DNA from: Ligaoa zhengdingensis
Lineage (GTDB): Bacteria; Bacillota; Clostridia; Oscillospirales; Ruminococcaceae
Assembly (NCBI RefSeq): GCF_014384885.1
Contig: NZ_JACRST010000011.1
Location: forward strand, 27,651-91,650
Length of the DNA: 64,000 bases
Direction: 5' to 3'
The translations under genes and the position numbers were made by a program. The notes under the pieces were generated by a model. It searched no databases. It was not told where the DNA came from and saw only the letters and a program-made list of their open reading frames with translations. Below, piece after piece: positions 34,140 through 43,566 of this stretch; within the stretch, counting starts at the first letter, position 1, and every line of letters begins with the position of its first letter.

Positions 34140-35915
34140 TCACCCGCCTGATTCATTGTACCGACTTTCTCTTGGAATAGTAAAGCTGATGACGGTGCCG
34201 ATATTTTTCGTGGATTCGATGGTGAGCTTGGACTCCTCCCCATAGTAGAGCAGAAGCCGTTCATCCACATTGCTTAAGCCCACGCTGTTGAACCCGCGAT
34301 GCCTCTCCCGGATCTTACTGAGGGTCTGCGGGTCCATGCCAACCCCGTCGTCTGAGATGGAGACCTCCACCGAGTCGCTGAGCGAGCTGATGCTCACCAG
34401 GATACGGCCCGGCCCCTGCCGGGGATAGATACCATGAAGCAGCGCGTTTTCCACGAGCGGCTGCAACAGCAGCTTGGGGATGGGGCAGCCCAGCGCCCCT
34501 TCGTCCACCTGGTAGACCACCGCCACCGGCTCCTCATAGCGATAGCTCTGAATTTTGACGTAGGATTCCAAAAATTCGAGCTCCTTTTTGATGGGAACCA
34601 TCTCGTTCTGATTGGAAAGGGTGGAGCGCAGCAGCGTGTTGAGCGACTGGATTAACATCCGGATCTCCACACACCGGCTTTTGAGCGCCAAATAGGAGAC
34701 CGTATTCAAAGTGTTATACAGAAAGTGCGGATTGATCTGGCTTTGCAGCGATTCCAGTTGGAATTTGAGCGCCGCTACCTCGGCCTTCTTCTTTTCCTCC
34801 TGCTCGTGGTAGACCGCATCGATAAACGCATTGATGTCGTCGAGCATGTGGTTGAAGCCGTTCACCAGGTAAGCGAGCTCATCCCGCGTGGTCACCTCCA
34901 GCTTGTTGGGCATCTCGCCCTGCTCGAACTTGGCCATCGCATTTTTCATGTTGTAGATCGGCCTGGTGATCTTCCACGAGATCAGCCGGCTGATCACCAT
35001 CACCACCAGGATGCCCAGCGAACCGATCAGTCCCACCACCCAGATGAGCTGCATCAGGTCCTTTTTGAGCGCAGTGTTGGAGGCTACCCCCACCATGATC
35101 CAGTCGGGATAGGTGCTCACCTCCTGCTTATAGTAGGTGTAATCGCCCGCGGTCCGGTAGGTCTCTCCAAAATATCCCTCGCGTGCGAACTTGAGCGATT
35201 CCTGCTCCAGTTCCGGGTTCCATTCCCCCAGCCGGTAGATCACCCCGTCCGATTTAGAGACGATGTAGGTGCTGTCGAACAGGGAGTGGGCCAGCGACTG
35301 CGAGCTTGGGAACAGGTAGTTGCGCCCCACGTTCATCAGCACATAGCCGGACACCTCAAAGTTTTCGTCTCGCACTACGCTGAGGTAGGAGAGGCTGTTG
35401 TTCTGCATATAGTCCGGCGAGATGGTTGGGGAGGGGAAGTTGTGCGGGGTCGAGAACTTTTCCTCGCGCCCGGACCTCAAAAAGTGCTCCAACCCGGACA
35501 GCTCGGCCAGCGGCCGGTTAAAATTTTCAGATTCGGGCGTATCGATCATCCGGCCGGATGGATCGACCAGGCTGACCCGCTGCACACCGTATGTACTCGA
35601 GGTGAGATATCCCAACCGGGAATGGAGCATGTCGTAATCCTCATTCGTCCCTTTGATGAACTGACTCACCAGATAATCCCGTTTGAGCGAACGGACCAAC
35701 TGGCGGTACAGATCGATCTTTTTGTCGATCTCCTGCGACAGCAGCATGGTGCGTTCCTGCATCAGGCTGTTCTTCTGTTCCATAAAGCGGTCGGTGAACA
35801 GCGCGCTGGCCGAAAAGACGATGATGAGAAGGATGCCAGCGATCAGCAGGGAGAAGGAGAGCGCAATGCGGTTGTTGATACTTTTCATCTGTTCCTTCAC
35901 TCTCTTTTGTTTCAC
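34140..35915 (-). CDS. YesM-type sensor histidine kinase
   Basis: A 591-residue kinase. A membrane helix near residues 17-40, an extracellular sensor domain of about 250 residues, a second helix near 285-312, a HAMP domain, then the His_kinase/HATPase part with phospho-acceptor H397 in QINPHFLYN, LVENALLHG and SDDGVGMDP. GTG is taken as start because AGGAGG lies 7 bases before it. It likely senses the sugar, possibly through the binding protein encoded just upstream. Confidence 0.92.
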   Translation of the reverse strand: MKQKRVKEQMKSINNRIALSFSLLIAGILLIIVFSASALFTDRFMEQKNSLMQERTMLLSQEIDKKIDLYRQLVRSLKRDYLVSQFIKGTNEDYDMLHSRLGYLTSSTYGVQRVSLVDPSGRMIDTPESENFNRPLAELSGLEHFLRSGREEKFSTPHNFPSPTISPDYMQNNSLSYLSVVRDENFEVSGYVLMNVGRNYLFPSSQSLAHSLFDSTYIVSKSDGVIYRLGEWNPELEQESLKFAREGYFGETYRTAGDYTYYKQEVSTYPDWIMVGVASNTALKKDLMQLIWVVGLIGSLGILVVMVISRLISWKITRPIYNMKNAMAKFEQGEMPNKLEVTTRDELAYLVNGFNHMLDDINAFIDAVYHEQEEKKKAEVAALKFQLESLQSQINPHFLYNTLNTVSYLALKSRCVEIRMLIQSLNTLLRSTLSNQNEMVPIKKELEFLESYVKIQSYRYEEPVAVVYQVDEGALGCPIPKLLLQPLVENALLHGIYPRQGPGRILVSISSLSDSVEVSISDDGVGMDPQTLSKIRERHRGFNSVGLSNVDERLLLYYGEESKLTIESTKNIGTVISFTIPRESRYNESGG

Positions 35916-35956
35916 AGGGCTCCCTCCTTCTTCCATTGCCCGCGGCGTTAAACATC

Positions 35957-35962
35957 ATTATA
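35957..35962 (-). promoter_or_regulatory. Possible internal promoter before the YesM-type kinase
   Basis: An extended -10 box, TGTTATAAT, lies about 40 bases before the GTG start and after the stem-loop that follows the binding-protein gene. No strong -35 is seen. It would allow separate expression of the two-component pair. Confidence 0.45.
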
Positions 35963-36000
35963 ACATATCTTAGTCCGCAAATCCTAATAGGAAGAAAATG

Positions 36001-36041
36001 CCAAAATCCATGCCAGGGATATACCCCGGCATGGATTTTGG
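36001..36041 (-). terminator. Stem-loop after the arabinose-type binding protein
   Basis: CCAAAATCCATGCC and its perfect complement (14 base pairs) enclose a 13-base loop. On the minus strand the arm ends ATTTTGG and is followed by CATTTTC. It may be a partial terminator or message stabiliser between the transporter and the two-component genes. Confidence 0.65.
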
Positions 36042-36059
36042 TTGGAAACACTGCGAAAA

Positions 36060-37130
36060 TTATTCCGCCTGGTCCTTCATAATTTCTTTGTAGTTCTCCT
36101 TGGTGATCATAACCGCCGGGGTTTTGAATTCCCAAGGAATCTCGGTGCCGTTGAGCAGATAATTCATCATATTCTCAGCGGAGTAAGCGCCGACATCGAC
36201 ATAGTTGATGAAAGCGGTCGCTTTAAACGCGGACTCTTCCTCTTTGGCAAACTCGAGCTTCGCGAGATAACCGCCGATGCCGCAGACGACGGACTCTTTG
36301 TCTAGGCCGGCAGCCTCGAGGGCGCGGGTTGCGCCGGCGGCGCCTTCATCGTTCGGGGTCATAACGATCCATTTTTTGATGGACGGATTCGCGGTGAACA
36401 CGCCGGCAGCAGCGTTGTACGCTTTATCCTGCTCGCCGTTGTAGTCGGATCTGAAGGTTCTCTCAGCCGGCCAATCGGGGAATACCTTGCCCCAAGACTC
36501 AATCTGGCCCTCGGTTCTGGGCACGCAGGAGGAAACCTGATCCATGGTGAGGTACAGAACAGCGGTGTCCTCGCCGGTCATGTTGTTCTCTTTGGCATAG
36601 TTTGCAGTCCACTCGCCAACAGCCTGGCCGATGGCAAAACCGTCGATGCCGACCCAAGGAGCGATCATCTCGCCGCTTTCGTCGAGCAGCTGGTCGTCCG
36701 CCGCGATAACGGGGATGCCGGCCTCTTTGCACTTATCAACAGTGACCTGAGACAGCTTCTGATCGGGTACGCAGACCAGGATGCCGGAAACGCCCTGAGT
36801 GATGGCGTTGTCGAGCGCCTGCAGGTAGGTGTCGGGATTCATTTTGGCGTCGATGAACATGAAGTCCTTCGCGCCCATCTCGATGCATTTCTGTTTTGCA
36901 GCTTCGCCCTCACCGATGAACCACTGCTGGTCGCCAGCCTTGTAGATACCAGCGATGATGATATCCTCAGCGGGAGCGGCGGGCTCAGAGCTGGACTCGG
37001 AAGGAGCCGCAGCGGAAGAGGACGGCGCAGCGGGTTCCGCAACGCTCGAGGACTCCGAGGGCTGCGCGCCGCAACCGAACAGGCTCATTGCGAGCATGGA
37101 TGCGAGAATCAGTGACAATGCTTTCTTCAT
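36060..37130 (-). CDS. Arabinose-type sugar-binding lipoprotein
   Basis: A 356-residue lipoprotein: signal peptide ending SLFGC (C20), Ser/Ala/Pro/Glu-rich linker to about residue 55, then a Peripla_BP domain. VMTPNDEGAAGATRALEAAG and the general layout recall AraF (L-arabinose-binding protein), so arabinose or a similar aldose is the best guess. It is third in the operon after ATPase and permease. Confidence 0.83.
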   Translation of the reverse strand: MKKALSLILASMLAMSLFGCGAQPSESSSVAEPAAPSSSAAAPSESSSEPAAPAEDIIIAGIYKAGDQQWFIGEGEAAKQKCIEMGAKDFMFIDAKMNPDTYLQALDNAITQGVSGILVCVPDQKLSQVTVDKCKEAGIPVIAADDQLLDESGEMIAPWVGIDGFAIGQAVGEWTANYAKENNMTGEDTAVLYLTMDQVSSCVPRTEGQIESWGKVFPDWPAERTFRSDYNGEQDKAYNAAAGVFTANPSIKKWIVMTPNDEGAAGATRALEAAGLDKESVVCGIGGYLAKLEFAKEEESAFKATAFINYVDVGAYSAENMMNYLLNGTEIPWEFKTPAVMITKENYKEIMKDQAE

Positions 37131-37187
37131 TTGAAATAATCCTCCTTTAATTTTATCTGACCGGCAAAGCTGCCGGAAAGGTACTGC

Positions 37188-38189
37188 TTATTTTGCTTTT
37201 TGACGATTCTTCTGACGGATGTAATCGAAGGTAAGCGCAAGCAGCAGCAGCGCGCCTTTTGCCACGTTCTGCCAGAACGACTGGACGTTGAGCATGATCA
37301 GGCCGTTGTTGAAGCCCTGCAAAATCGCGAGGCCCAGGAAAGCGCCAAAGATTGAACCAACACCACCCTGGTTGGAGACGCCGCCCAGGATCGCCGCGGT
37401 GATGCCGTCGAACTCGAGACCCACGCAGGCCTGCGGTTGGCCGGTGTTCATACGCGCCGCCAGAATCATGCCGCCGATAGCGGTGAGTACGTTCATGATG
37501 ATAAACAGCATGTATGTGGTGAACTTAATCGAGATACCAGCCAAGCGGGCCGCCACCGGGTTGCCGCCCACTATGTAAATTTCACGCCCGAAGCGGGTGC
37601 GCTTGAGGATGATGCCGAACAGCACGAACACCAGCAGCATAAAGAAGATGGGGAAGGTGAGGAAACTCAGGCCAAAGAATTTGAAGTTGCCCATCTTCAG
37701 GAAGGTGCTGTTGGTAATCAGCACACCCTCGCCGTTGGAGATGATAAATGCGAAGCCGCGCATGATCGACTGCATCGCCACCGTGGCGATAAAGGACGAC
37801 ATTTTGAGCTGCGTGACACAGAATGCGATGACAGCGCCCAAAACCGCACCTGCGGCTACAACCGTCAGGATGGTAACACCGGCCGGCAAACCCTGTTGCA
37901 GCAGCAGCGCCGCCATGACGCCCGAAAAGGCCGCGGTGGAACCCACCGAGAGGTCCATGTGGTTGCCGATCAACAAGAGCGCTTCACCCACGGTGATCAG
38001 GCCGGTCAGTGAGGCGGAAGTCAAAACGCTGATTAAGTTTCTCGACGTAAAGTAATTCTTATTGAGAATCGAAAATACCGCAACGATCACAACAAATGCG
38101 AGCACCAAACTGATGCTCTCAGACCGGAGAATGTTTTTGAGCGTCTGCTTAAAATTAAAACCTCTGCGCTTTGCCGTGCTCTGCTCCAT
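37188..38189 (-). CDS. Arabinose/galactose-type ABC importer permease
   Basis: A 333-residue BPD_transp_2 permease (AraH/MglC/RbsC type) with about nine hydrophobic helices, the loop YIVGGNPVAARLAGI and the late GGVSNQGGVGSI segment. Its start codon shares a base with the stop of the ATPase gene. A single permease gene implies a homodimer, unlike the first sugar operon. Confidence 0.9.
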   Translation of the reverse strand: MEQSTAKRRGFNFKQTLKNILRSESISLVLAFVVIVAVFSILNKNYFTSRNLISVLTSASLTGLITVGEALLLIGNHMDLSVGSTAAFSGVMAALLLQQGLPAGVTILTVVAAGAVLGAVIAFCVTQLKMSSFIATVAMQSIMRGFAFIISNGEGVLITNSTFLKMGNFKFFGLSFLTFPIFFMLLVFVLFGIILKRTRFGREIYIVGGNPVAARLAGISIKFTTYMLFIIMNVLTAIGGMILAARMNTGQPQACVGLEFDGITAAILGGVSNQGGVGSIFGAFLGLAILQGFNNGLIMLNVQSFWQNVAKGALLLLALTFDYIRQKNRQKAK

Positions 38190-39703
38190 TATCCAGCCAC
38201 CTCCTCTTGATTCTTTTTCTTATCCAGCATCGCGTAGCTCAGGATTTTGGGTTCCGTCGCCTCCGCGCGCGGAATGTCCGCCGTGATATATCCGTCCTTC
38301 ATCACCAGGATGCGGTCGGAGATGCCGATGACCTCGGTGAGCTCCGAGGAGATCATGATGACCGCGACGCCCCGTTTGGCCGCTTCGCAGATCATGTGGT
38401 AGATCTCTGATTTCGCGCCCACATCGATGCCCTTGGTCGGTTCGTCAAAGATAATCAGCTTGGGGTTCATCGCCATCCAGCGGGCCAAAACGACCTTCTG
38501 CTGGTTGCCGCCCGAAAGGTTGATGACCTTCTGCTCCATGCTCGGGGTCTTGACGTTAAAGTCCTTGATCGACTGCGCGGTGAACTCGCGTTCCTTATGG
38601 AAGTTGACAAAGCCCATCCGGCACAGGTCGCCCAGAATCGCCTGGGAGGTGTTTTCGCGCACCGTCAGGATCAGCGACAGGCCCTCCAGCTTGCGATCCT
38701 CCGGACAGAGCGCCACGCCCGCGTCCATCGCCTGCCGCGGCGACTTGGGGTGGTAGGGCTTGCCCTCCAGCGTCATGCTGCCCGCCGTAAGCGGGTCCGC
38801 ACCGAAGATGGCGCGCGCCGTTTCAGTGCGCCCTGCGCCCGCCAGCCCGGAAAAGCCGACGATCTCGCCCGCGCGCACCTGCAAGTTGATGTCGTGCACG
38901 TATTCAGTGGAGACGTTGTTGAGCTCCAGAACCACGTCGCCGATCTTGTCGTTGCGCGGCAGGGTGTTGAATACGTCGCCGATGTCGCGCCCGACCATCA
39001 TCTTGATGAGCTCAGGTTCGCTGGTCTGTGAGGTTTCCTTCACGCCCATCAGCTTGCCGTCCTTGAAGACCACCACGCGGTCGGTCAGTTCAAAAATTTC
39101 TTTCATGCGGTGCGACACATAGATGATCGCCTTGCCCTCGCTCTTCAGCTTGCGAATGATGTTGAAGAGGATGGTGATCTCCGCATCGGTGAGCGGCGCG
39201 GTGGGTTCGTCAAAGCAGATGATGTCCGCTTTGCGGTTGTAGGCTTTCATGATCTCGACCATCTGCTGGTAGGCCACCGAAATCCGCCGCACCGGGGTTT
39301 CGGGCCGGATGGGGAGGCCAAACTCGTCGATAATCGCCTGCGCCCTGGCGTTGAGCTCCTTAAAGTTGATAAAGCCGCCACGCGTGATCGGGTTGCCCAT
39401 GAAGATGTTTTCCGCCACCGACAGATACGGGGCGAGCTGCCGCTCCTGGTAGATTACGCTGATGCCCGCCTTGATCGCCTCATTGGGGGAATGAAACTCC
39501 ACCTCCTTATCGTCGATGAAGATTTTCCCGCTGGTGTGCCGGTAGTCGCCGTTGAGAATTTTGAGCAGCGTGGACTTTCCGGCTCCGTTTTCGCCGAGAA
39601 AGGCGACGATTTCGCCCTTGTTCACGCCAAAGCTCATGTCGTCCAGCGCCTTGACGCCGGGGAATTCCATGCAGATTTTTTCAAACCGCAGGTATTCCGA
39701 CAT
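38189..39703 (-). CDS. Arabinose/galactose-type ABC importer, tandem ATPase
   Basis: A 504-residue AraG/MglA-type ATPase with two domains. Domain 1: Walker A GENGAGKST, signature-like ISVAYQQMVEI, Walker B ICFDEPTAPL. Domain 2: degenerate Walker A GLAGAGRTE and LSGGNQQKV. It is the first gene of the operon ATPase-permease-binding protein-kinase-response regulator. Confidence 0.92.
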   Translation of the reverse strand: MSEYLRFEKICMEFPGVKALDDMSFGVNKGEIVAFLGENGAGKSTLLKILNGDYRHTSGKIFIDDKEVEFHSPNEAIKAGISVIYQERQLAPYLSVAENIFMGNPITRGGFINFKELNARAQAIIDEFGLPIRPETPVRRISVAYQQMVEIMKAYNRKADIICFDEPTAPLTDAEITILFNIIRKLKSEGKAIIYVSHRMKEIFELTDRVVVFKDGKLMGVKETSQTSEPELIKMMVGRDIGDVFNTLPRNDKIGDVVLELNNVSTEYVHDINLQVRAGEIVGFSGLAGAGRTETARAIFGADPLTAGSMTLEGKPYHPKSPRQAMDAGVALCPEDRKLEGLSLILTVRENTSQAILGDLCRMGFVNFHKEREFTAQSIKDFNVKTPSMEQKVINLSGGNQQKVVLARWMAMNPKLIIFDEPTKGIDVGAKSEIYHMICEAAKRGVAVIMISSELTEVIGISDRILVMKDGYITADIPRAEATEPKILSYAMLDKKKNQEEVAG

Positions 39704-39771
39704 TCCGCATCCCTCCTGCCTATCGTTGAGTGCCCGGGTGTTTGTCCCTTGTCTCCTTCATTTGCGTTTTC

Positions 39772-39800
39772 AGTATACGGAAATTCTATCCAGAAGTCAG
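39772..39800 (-). promoter_or_regulatory. Likely promoter of the arabinose-type operon
   Basis: CTGACT (39795-39800), 17-base spacer, TATACT (39772-39777), about 70 bases before the ATPase start. Confidence 0.5.
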
Positions 39801-39865
39801 TACAAAAAATTAACCCAAAGTTATAATTTATTAACCTCTTTTGAACAAACAACTTTCCTAAAAAA

Positions 39866-39908
39866 CAAAAAAACTGCCCTTTTCATAGTGAAAAAGGGCA
39901 GTTTTTCG
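39866..39908 (-). terminator. Terminator of the ABC exporter operon
   Basis: CTGCCCTTTT pairs with AAAAGGGCAG around a short loop, with T-runs on both outer sides. It serves the exporter genes on the minus strand. Confidence 0.8.
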
Positions 39909-39923
39909 TTTTTTAACGGCTTT

Positions 39924-41672
39924 TTAGGGTTCTTCGCTGGGGGCAAATTGGCTGTTGTAAAGCTCCGCATAGAACCCGCCGAGCGCCAGCAACTCGGCAT
40001 GGGCGCCCTGCTCCACAATGTGGCCGTCGCGCATCACCAGGATGCAGTCGGCCTCGCGGATGGTGGAAAGGCGGTGGGCCACCACAAAGCTGGTGCGGCC
40101 CTCCATCATCGCGTCGAACGCCTTCTGGATGCGCAGCTCGGTGCGGGTATCGATCGAGCTGGTCGCCTCGTCGAGAATCAGCATGGGCGGGCGGGTGAGC
40201 ATGATGCGCGCGATGCAGAGCAGCTGCCGCTGCCCCTGCGAGATACCGCCGCCCTCCTCGCCCACCGGGGTGTCGTACCCCTGGGGCAAGCGCTTGATGA
40301 AGCTGTGCGCATGGGCGGATTTGGCCGCGGCGACCACCTCGTCGAGGGTGGCGTCCGGCTTGCCGTAGGCGATGTTCTCGCGGATGGTGCCGGAGAACAG
40401 CCAGGTCTCCTGCAACACCATGCCATACTGCGCGCGCAGGCTGTCGCGCGCAATGGCGCGGGTCTCGGTTCCATCCACATAAATCGCGCCGGAGTCGATG
40501 TCGTAAAACCGCATGAGCAGGTTGATGATGGTGGTCTTGCCGCAGCCAGTGGGCCCCACGATGGCGATGCGCTCGCCGGGACGCGCCTTCAGGCTGAGGT
40601 GCTCGATCAGCTTGCGGTCGGGATTGTAGGAGAAACTTACATCCTCCAAACGGACCGCGCCCTCGCAGCGGTCGAGCGCGAGCGCGCCGGGGGCGTCGGG
40701 GGATTCGGCGGGCTCGTCGAGCACTGCAAACACCCGGCGGGCGCTGGCCGCCGCGGTCTGCAATTCGGTCACCACGCCGGATATCTCATTGAACGGCTTG
40801 GTGTACTGGTTGGCGTAGTTGAGAAAGGTGGAGAGCTGGCCGACCGAGATATGGCCCGAGATGGCGGCGAGCGAACCGAACAGGCCCACCGCCGCATACA
40901 CCAACCCGTTGACAAACCGGGTGCTGGGGTTGGTGGTGGAGGAATAGAACTGAGCGTTCACGCCGGTGCGGTAGAGACGCGCGTTGATCTCGTCGAACCG
41001 CTCCTGAGCGCGCGCCTCATAGCCGAACGCCTTGACCACCTTCTGGTTGCCGATCAGCTCCTCGATGAAGCCGCCGAGCTCGCCGCGGATCATCGACTGC
41101 TTTCGGAACTCGTCGAAGGTGTGCTTGGCGATGAACGACGCCACAAACAGCGAAAGCGGGGTAATCAGCACCACGATCAGCGCGATCTGCACGTTGATCG
41201 CGAGCATAAAGCCGAGGGTTCCCAGGATGGTGACCACCCCGGTAAACAGCTGCGAAAAGCCCTGGATCAGGCCGTCGGAGATCTGATCGATGTCGTTGAC
41301 CACCCGGCTGATGAGGTCGCCGTGCGCGTTGCGGTCGAGGTAGGAAAGCGGTGCGGCCTCCAGCTTTTGAAACACCGCCGTGCGCAGGTCCTTGACGGTG
41401 GAATAGGAGATCACATTGGTGCACAGGGTCATCAGCCACTGGAACAGCGCGCCCGCCAACACCACCCCGCCCAGCAGGGCCAAAATGCGCAGGATCGCAC
41501 GGAAATCCACCGCGCCTGGGCCGACGATAAAGTCGATAGCGTCGCCGATCAGCACCGGTGCATACAGGCTCAGCGACACGCTGGCCAGCGCGCAGGCGAG
41601 CGCGGCCGCCAGATAGCCGCGGTAGGGGCGGGTGAAGCGCATCAGCCGCCGGAATACCGATTGCTGTTTCAT
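39924..41672 (-). CDS. Heterodimeric ABC exporter, second half-transporter
   Basis: A 582-residue exporter: six membrane helices (about residues 1-310) and one ATPase domain with Walker A GPTGCGKTT, signature ISQGQRQLL and Walker B LILDEATSSID. With its partner it resembles BmrCD/LmrCD/YheHI multidrug exporters. The long open frame before it is a shadow of the partner gene; the true ATG overlaps the partner's stop by 4 bases. Signature ISQGQ and an intact catalytic glutamate suggest this half carries a consensus ATPase site. Confidence 0.92.
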   Translation of the reverse strand: MKQQSVFRRLMRFTRPYRGYLAAALACALASVSLSLYAPVLIGDAIDFIVGPGAVDFRAILRILALLGGVVLAGALFQWLMTLCTNVISYSTVKDLRTAVFQKLEAAPLSYLDRNAHGDLISRVVNDIDQISDGLIQGFSQLFTGVVTILGTLGFMLAINVQIALIVVLITPLSLFVASFIAKHTFDEFRKQSMIRGELGGFIEELIGNQKVVKAFGYEARAQERFDEINARLYRTGVNAQFYSSTTNPSTRFVNGLVYAAVGLFGSLAAISGHISVGQLSTFLNYANQYTKPFNEISGVVTELQTAAASARRVFAVLDEPAESPDAPGALALDRCEGAVRLEDVSFSYNPDRKLIEHLSLKARPGERIAIVGPTGCGKTTIINLLMRFYDIDSGAIYVDGTETRAIARDSLRAQYGMVLQETWLFSGTIRENIAYGKPDATLDEVVAAAKSAHAHSFIKRLPQGYDTPVGEEGGGISQGQRQLLCIARIMLTRPPMLILDEATSSIDTRTELRIQKAFDAMMEGRTSFVVAHRLSTIREADCILVMRDGHIVEQGAHAELLALGGFYAELYNSQFAPSEEP

Positions 41673-43405
41673 GAACGGTTCGCCTCCTCGCTGCTGAGTT
41701 GGGACAGGCAGATCTCGCGGTAGACCGGGCAGGACTCCATCAGTTCCCGGTGGGTGCCGACACCCGCCACCGCTCCGTCGTCCAACACCACGATGCGGTC
41801 CGCTGCCTTGACGGTGTTGGCCCGCTGCGACACCATCAGCACGGTCATGCCGCGGGTATCCCTCCGCAGGGCGCGGCGCAGGGCGGCGTCGGTGGCAAAA
41901 TCCAGCGCGCTCGCGCTGTCGTCCAAAATGAGAATCTGCGGGCTTCCCACCAGCGCGCGGGCGATGGTGAGCCGCTGCTTCTGCCCGCCGGAAAAGTTCT
42001 TGCCGCCCTGCGCCACCGGCGCGTCCAGCCCGCCGGGCAGGCGGTCTACAAACTCCTTGGCCTGCGCCACCGCGAGGGCGCGCTCGATCTGTCCGTCGTC
42101 CGCGCCCTCGCAGCCCCACTGCATATTCTGCCGGACGGTGCCGGAAAACAGCACCGCCTGCTGCGGCACCACGCCGATCTGTCCGCGCAGCTGCGCAAAG
42201 GGGTAGTCCCTCACATCCACCCCGTCCACCAGCACCGCGCCCTGCTGCGGGTCGTAAAACCGGGGGATCAGGCTGACCAGGGTGGACTTGCCCGAGCCGG
42301 TGCCACCGATCACGCCGATCGTCTCCCCGGGCGCGACGGCGAGGTTCACATGGCAGAGCGCGGGCTCGTCGCCGCCCGAATAGGAGAACGACACGTCGCG
42401 GAACTCGATTTTCGGCGCGCCGGGCACCGGGGCCCGCTCGGTGTTTCCCTCGTCGGTGACGCTCGGCGCGGTGTCGAAGATCTCGTTGACACGCGCGGCC
42501 GAGGCCGACGCCTTGGTGAAAATCACCACCAGGTTGGCCACCACGATGAGGGCCAGCAGAATTTGAGTCATGTAGTTCCACAGGGCGATCACCTCGCCTT
42601 GGGTGAGGGTACCCGCGTCCACCCGCAATCCGCCGAACCAGACGATGGCGACGATCGCGGCGTTGGCCAGGATGGTGGTGGCCGGGTTGAGCAGCGCGGA
42701 GAGCTTCGCCACCCGGATCGAGGTCTGACGCAGCTCCTCGCTGGCGTCCTCAAACCGCCGCATCTCCGCTTTCTGGCGGGAGAATGCGCGGATGACCCGC
42801 GCGCCGCTCAGGTTTTCGCGTGTGATGAGCGACACCCGGTCGAGCATCCGCTGGATTTTGCCGTAAAACGGCACCGAACGGCTCATCACCAGGTAAAGCA
42901 CCAGGGCGATCAGCACCGCCGCAGCCAAAAAGATCACCGACATCTGCAAATCCAGCGCCATCGCCATCACCGTGGCGCCAATCGCCAAAAACGGCGCGCG
43001 GAACACCAGCCGGATGAGCATAGCGACCGCGAGCTGGAGCTGGTTGACATCGTTGTTGAGGCGGGTGATCATCGACGGGGTGCCGATGCGGTCGATCTCG
43101 GCGTGGGACAGAGTGCCGATCTTGCGGAACAATTCCCCGCGCACCACCGTGCCGAACCCCTGCGACGCGCGCGACGCAAAGAACTGGCAGGTGAGCGAGC
43201 AGCCGAGCCCCACCACCCCGAGCAGCACCATCAGGCCGCCCATCCGCCACACGTGGGCGGGGTCGTTCAGTTTGATTCCCTTGTCGATCATGCTGGCCAT
43301 CACCAGCGGCACGATCAGCTCAAAGACCGCCTCGGTCATTTTGAACGCAGGTCCCAGGATCACCTGCTTGCGAAAGCCCTTCAAATAGCGGGCGAGTCGT
43401 CTCAT
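41669..43405 (-). CDS. Heterodimeric ABC exporter, first half-transporter
   Basis: A 578-residue exporter half: six membrane helices then ATPase with Walker A GGTGSGKST, signature FSGGQKQRL and ILILDDSASALD, where aspartate replaces the catalytic glutamate after the Walker B aspartate. That is the degenerate site typical of heterodimeric exporters. ATG with AAGGAG is preferred over a TTG ten codons earlier. A TATAAT at 43450-43455 (minus) may be its -10. The exported compound is unknown; drugs, peptides or lipids are possible. Confidence 0.9.
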   Translation of the reverse strand: MRRLARYLKGFRKQVILGPAFKMTEAVFELIVPLVMASMIDKGIKLNDPAHVWRMGGLMVLLGVVGLGCSLTCQFFASRASQGFGTVVRGELFRKIGTLSHAEIDRIGTPSMITRLNNDVNQLQLAVAMLIRLVFRAPFLAIGATVMAMALDLQMSVIFLAAAVLIALVLYLVMSRSVPFYGKIQRMLDRVSLITRENLSGARVIRAFSRQKAEMRRFEDASEELRQTSIRVAKLSALLNPATTILANAAIVAIVWFGGLRVDAGTLTQGEVIALWNYMTQILLALIVVANLVVIFTKASASAARVNEIFDTAPSVTDEGNTERAPVPGAPKIEFRDVSFSYSGGDEPALCHVNLAVAPGETIGVIGGTGSGKSTLVSLIPRFYDPQQGAVLVDGVDVRDYPFAQLRGQIGVVPQQAVLFSGTVRQNMQWGCEGADDGQIERALAVAQAKEFVDRLPGGLDAPVAQGGKNFSGGQKQRLTIARALVGSPQILILDDSASALDFATDAALRRALRRDTRGMTVLMVSQRANTVKAADRIVVLDDGAVAGVGTHRELMESCPVYREICLSQLSSEEANRS

Positions 43406-43566
43406 CCCTTCGCACGCTCCTTTCCGCTTTGACAAAATATTACCAAAGTATTATATCACAGACAGGCGAGGATAGAAGCTCTGCCGAAAAAATTCCTTCC
43501 GCCGCAGTACAATAAAAGCGCCGCGCATGTGGAATACTATTCCAAACTGTGATCGGAGGGATCGAC

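Noticed and set aside
35951..35975. A fifth copy of the shared operator before the YesM-type kinase
   Set aside because: It shares TGTTATAAT and a nearby GATGTTTAA, but the AAACATAAT half is not in the right place; the likeness is mostly the -10 box itself.
39552..41723. A 723-residue plus-strand open frame across the ABC exporter gene, and the upstream 300 codons of the 885-codon minus-strand frame
   Set aside because: Both are shadows: the real exporter gene starts at 41672 and the partner gene occupies the rest.
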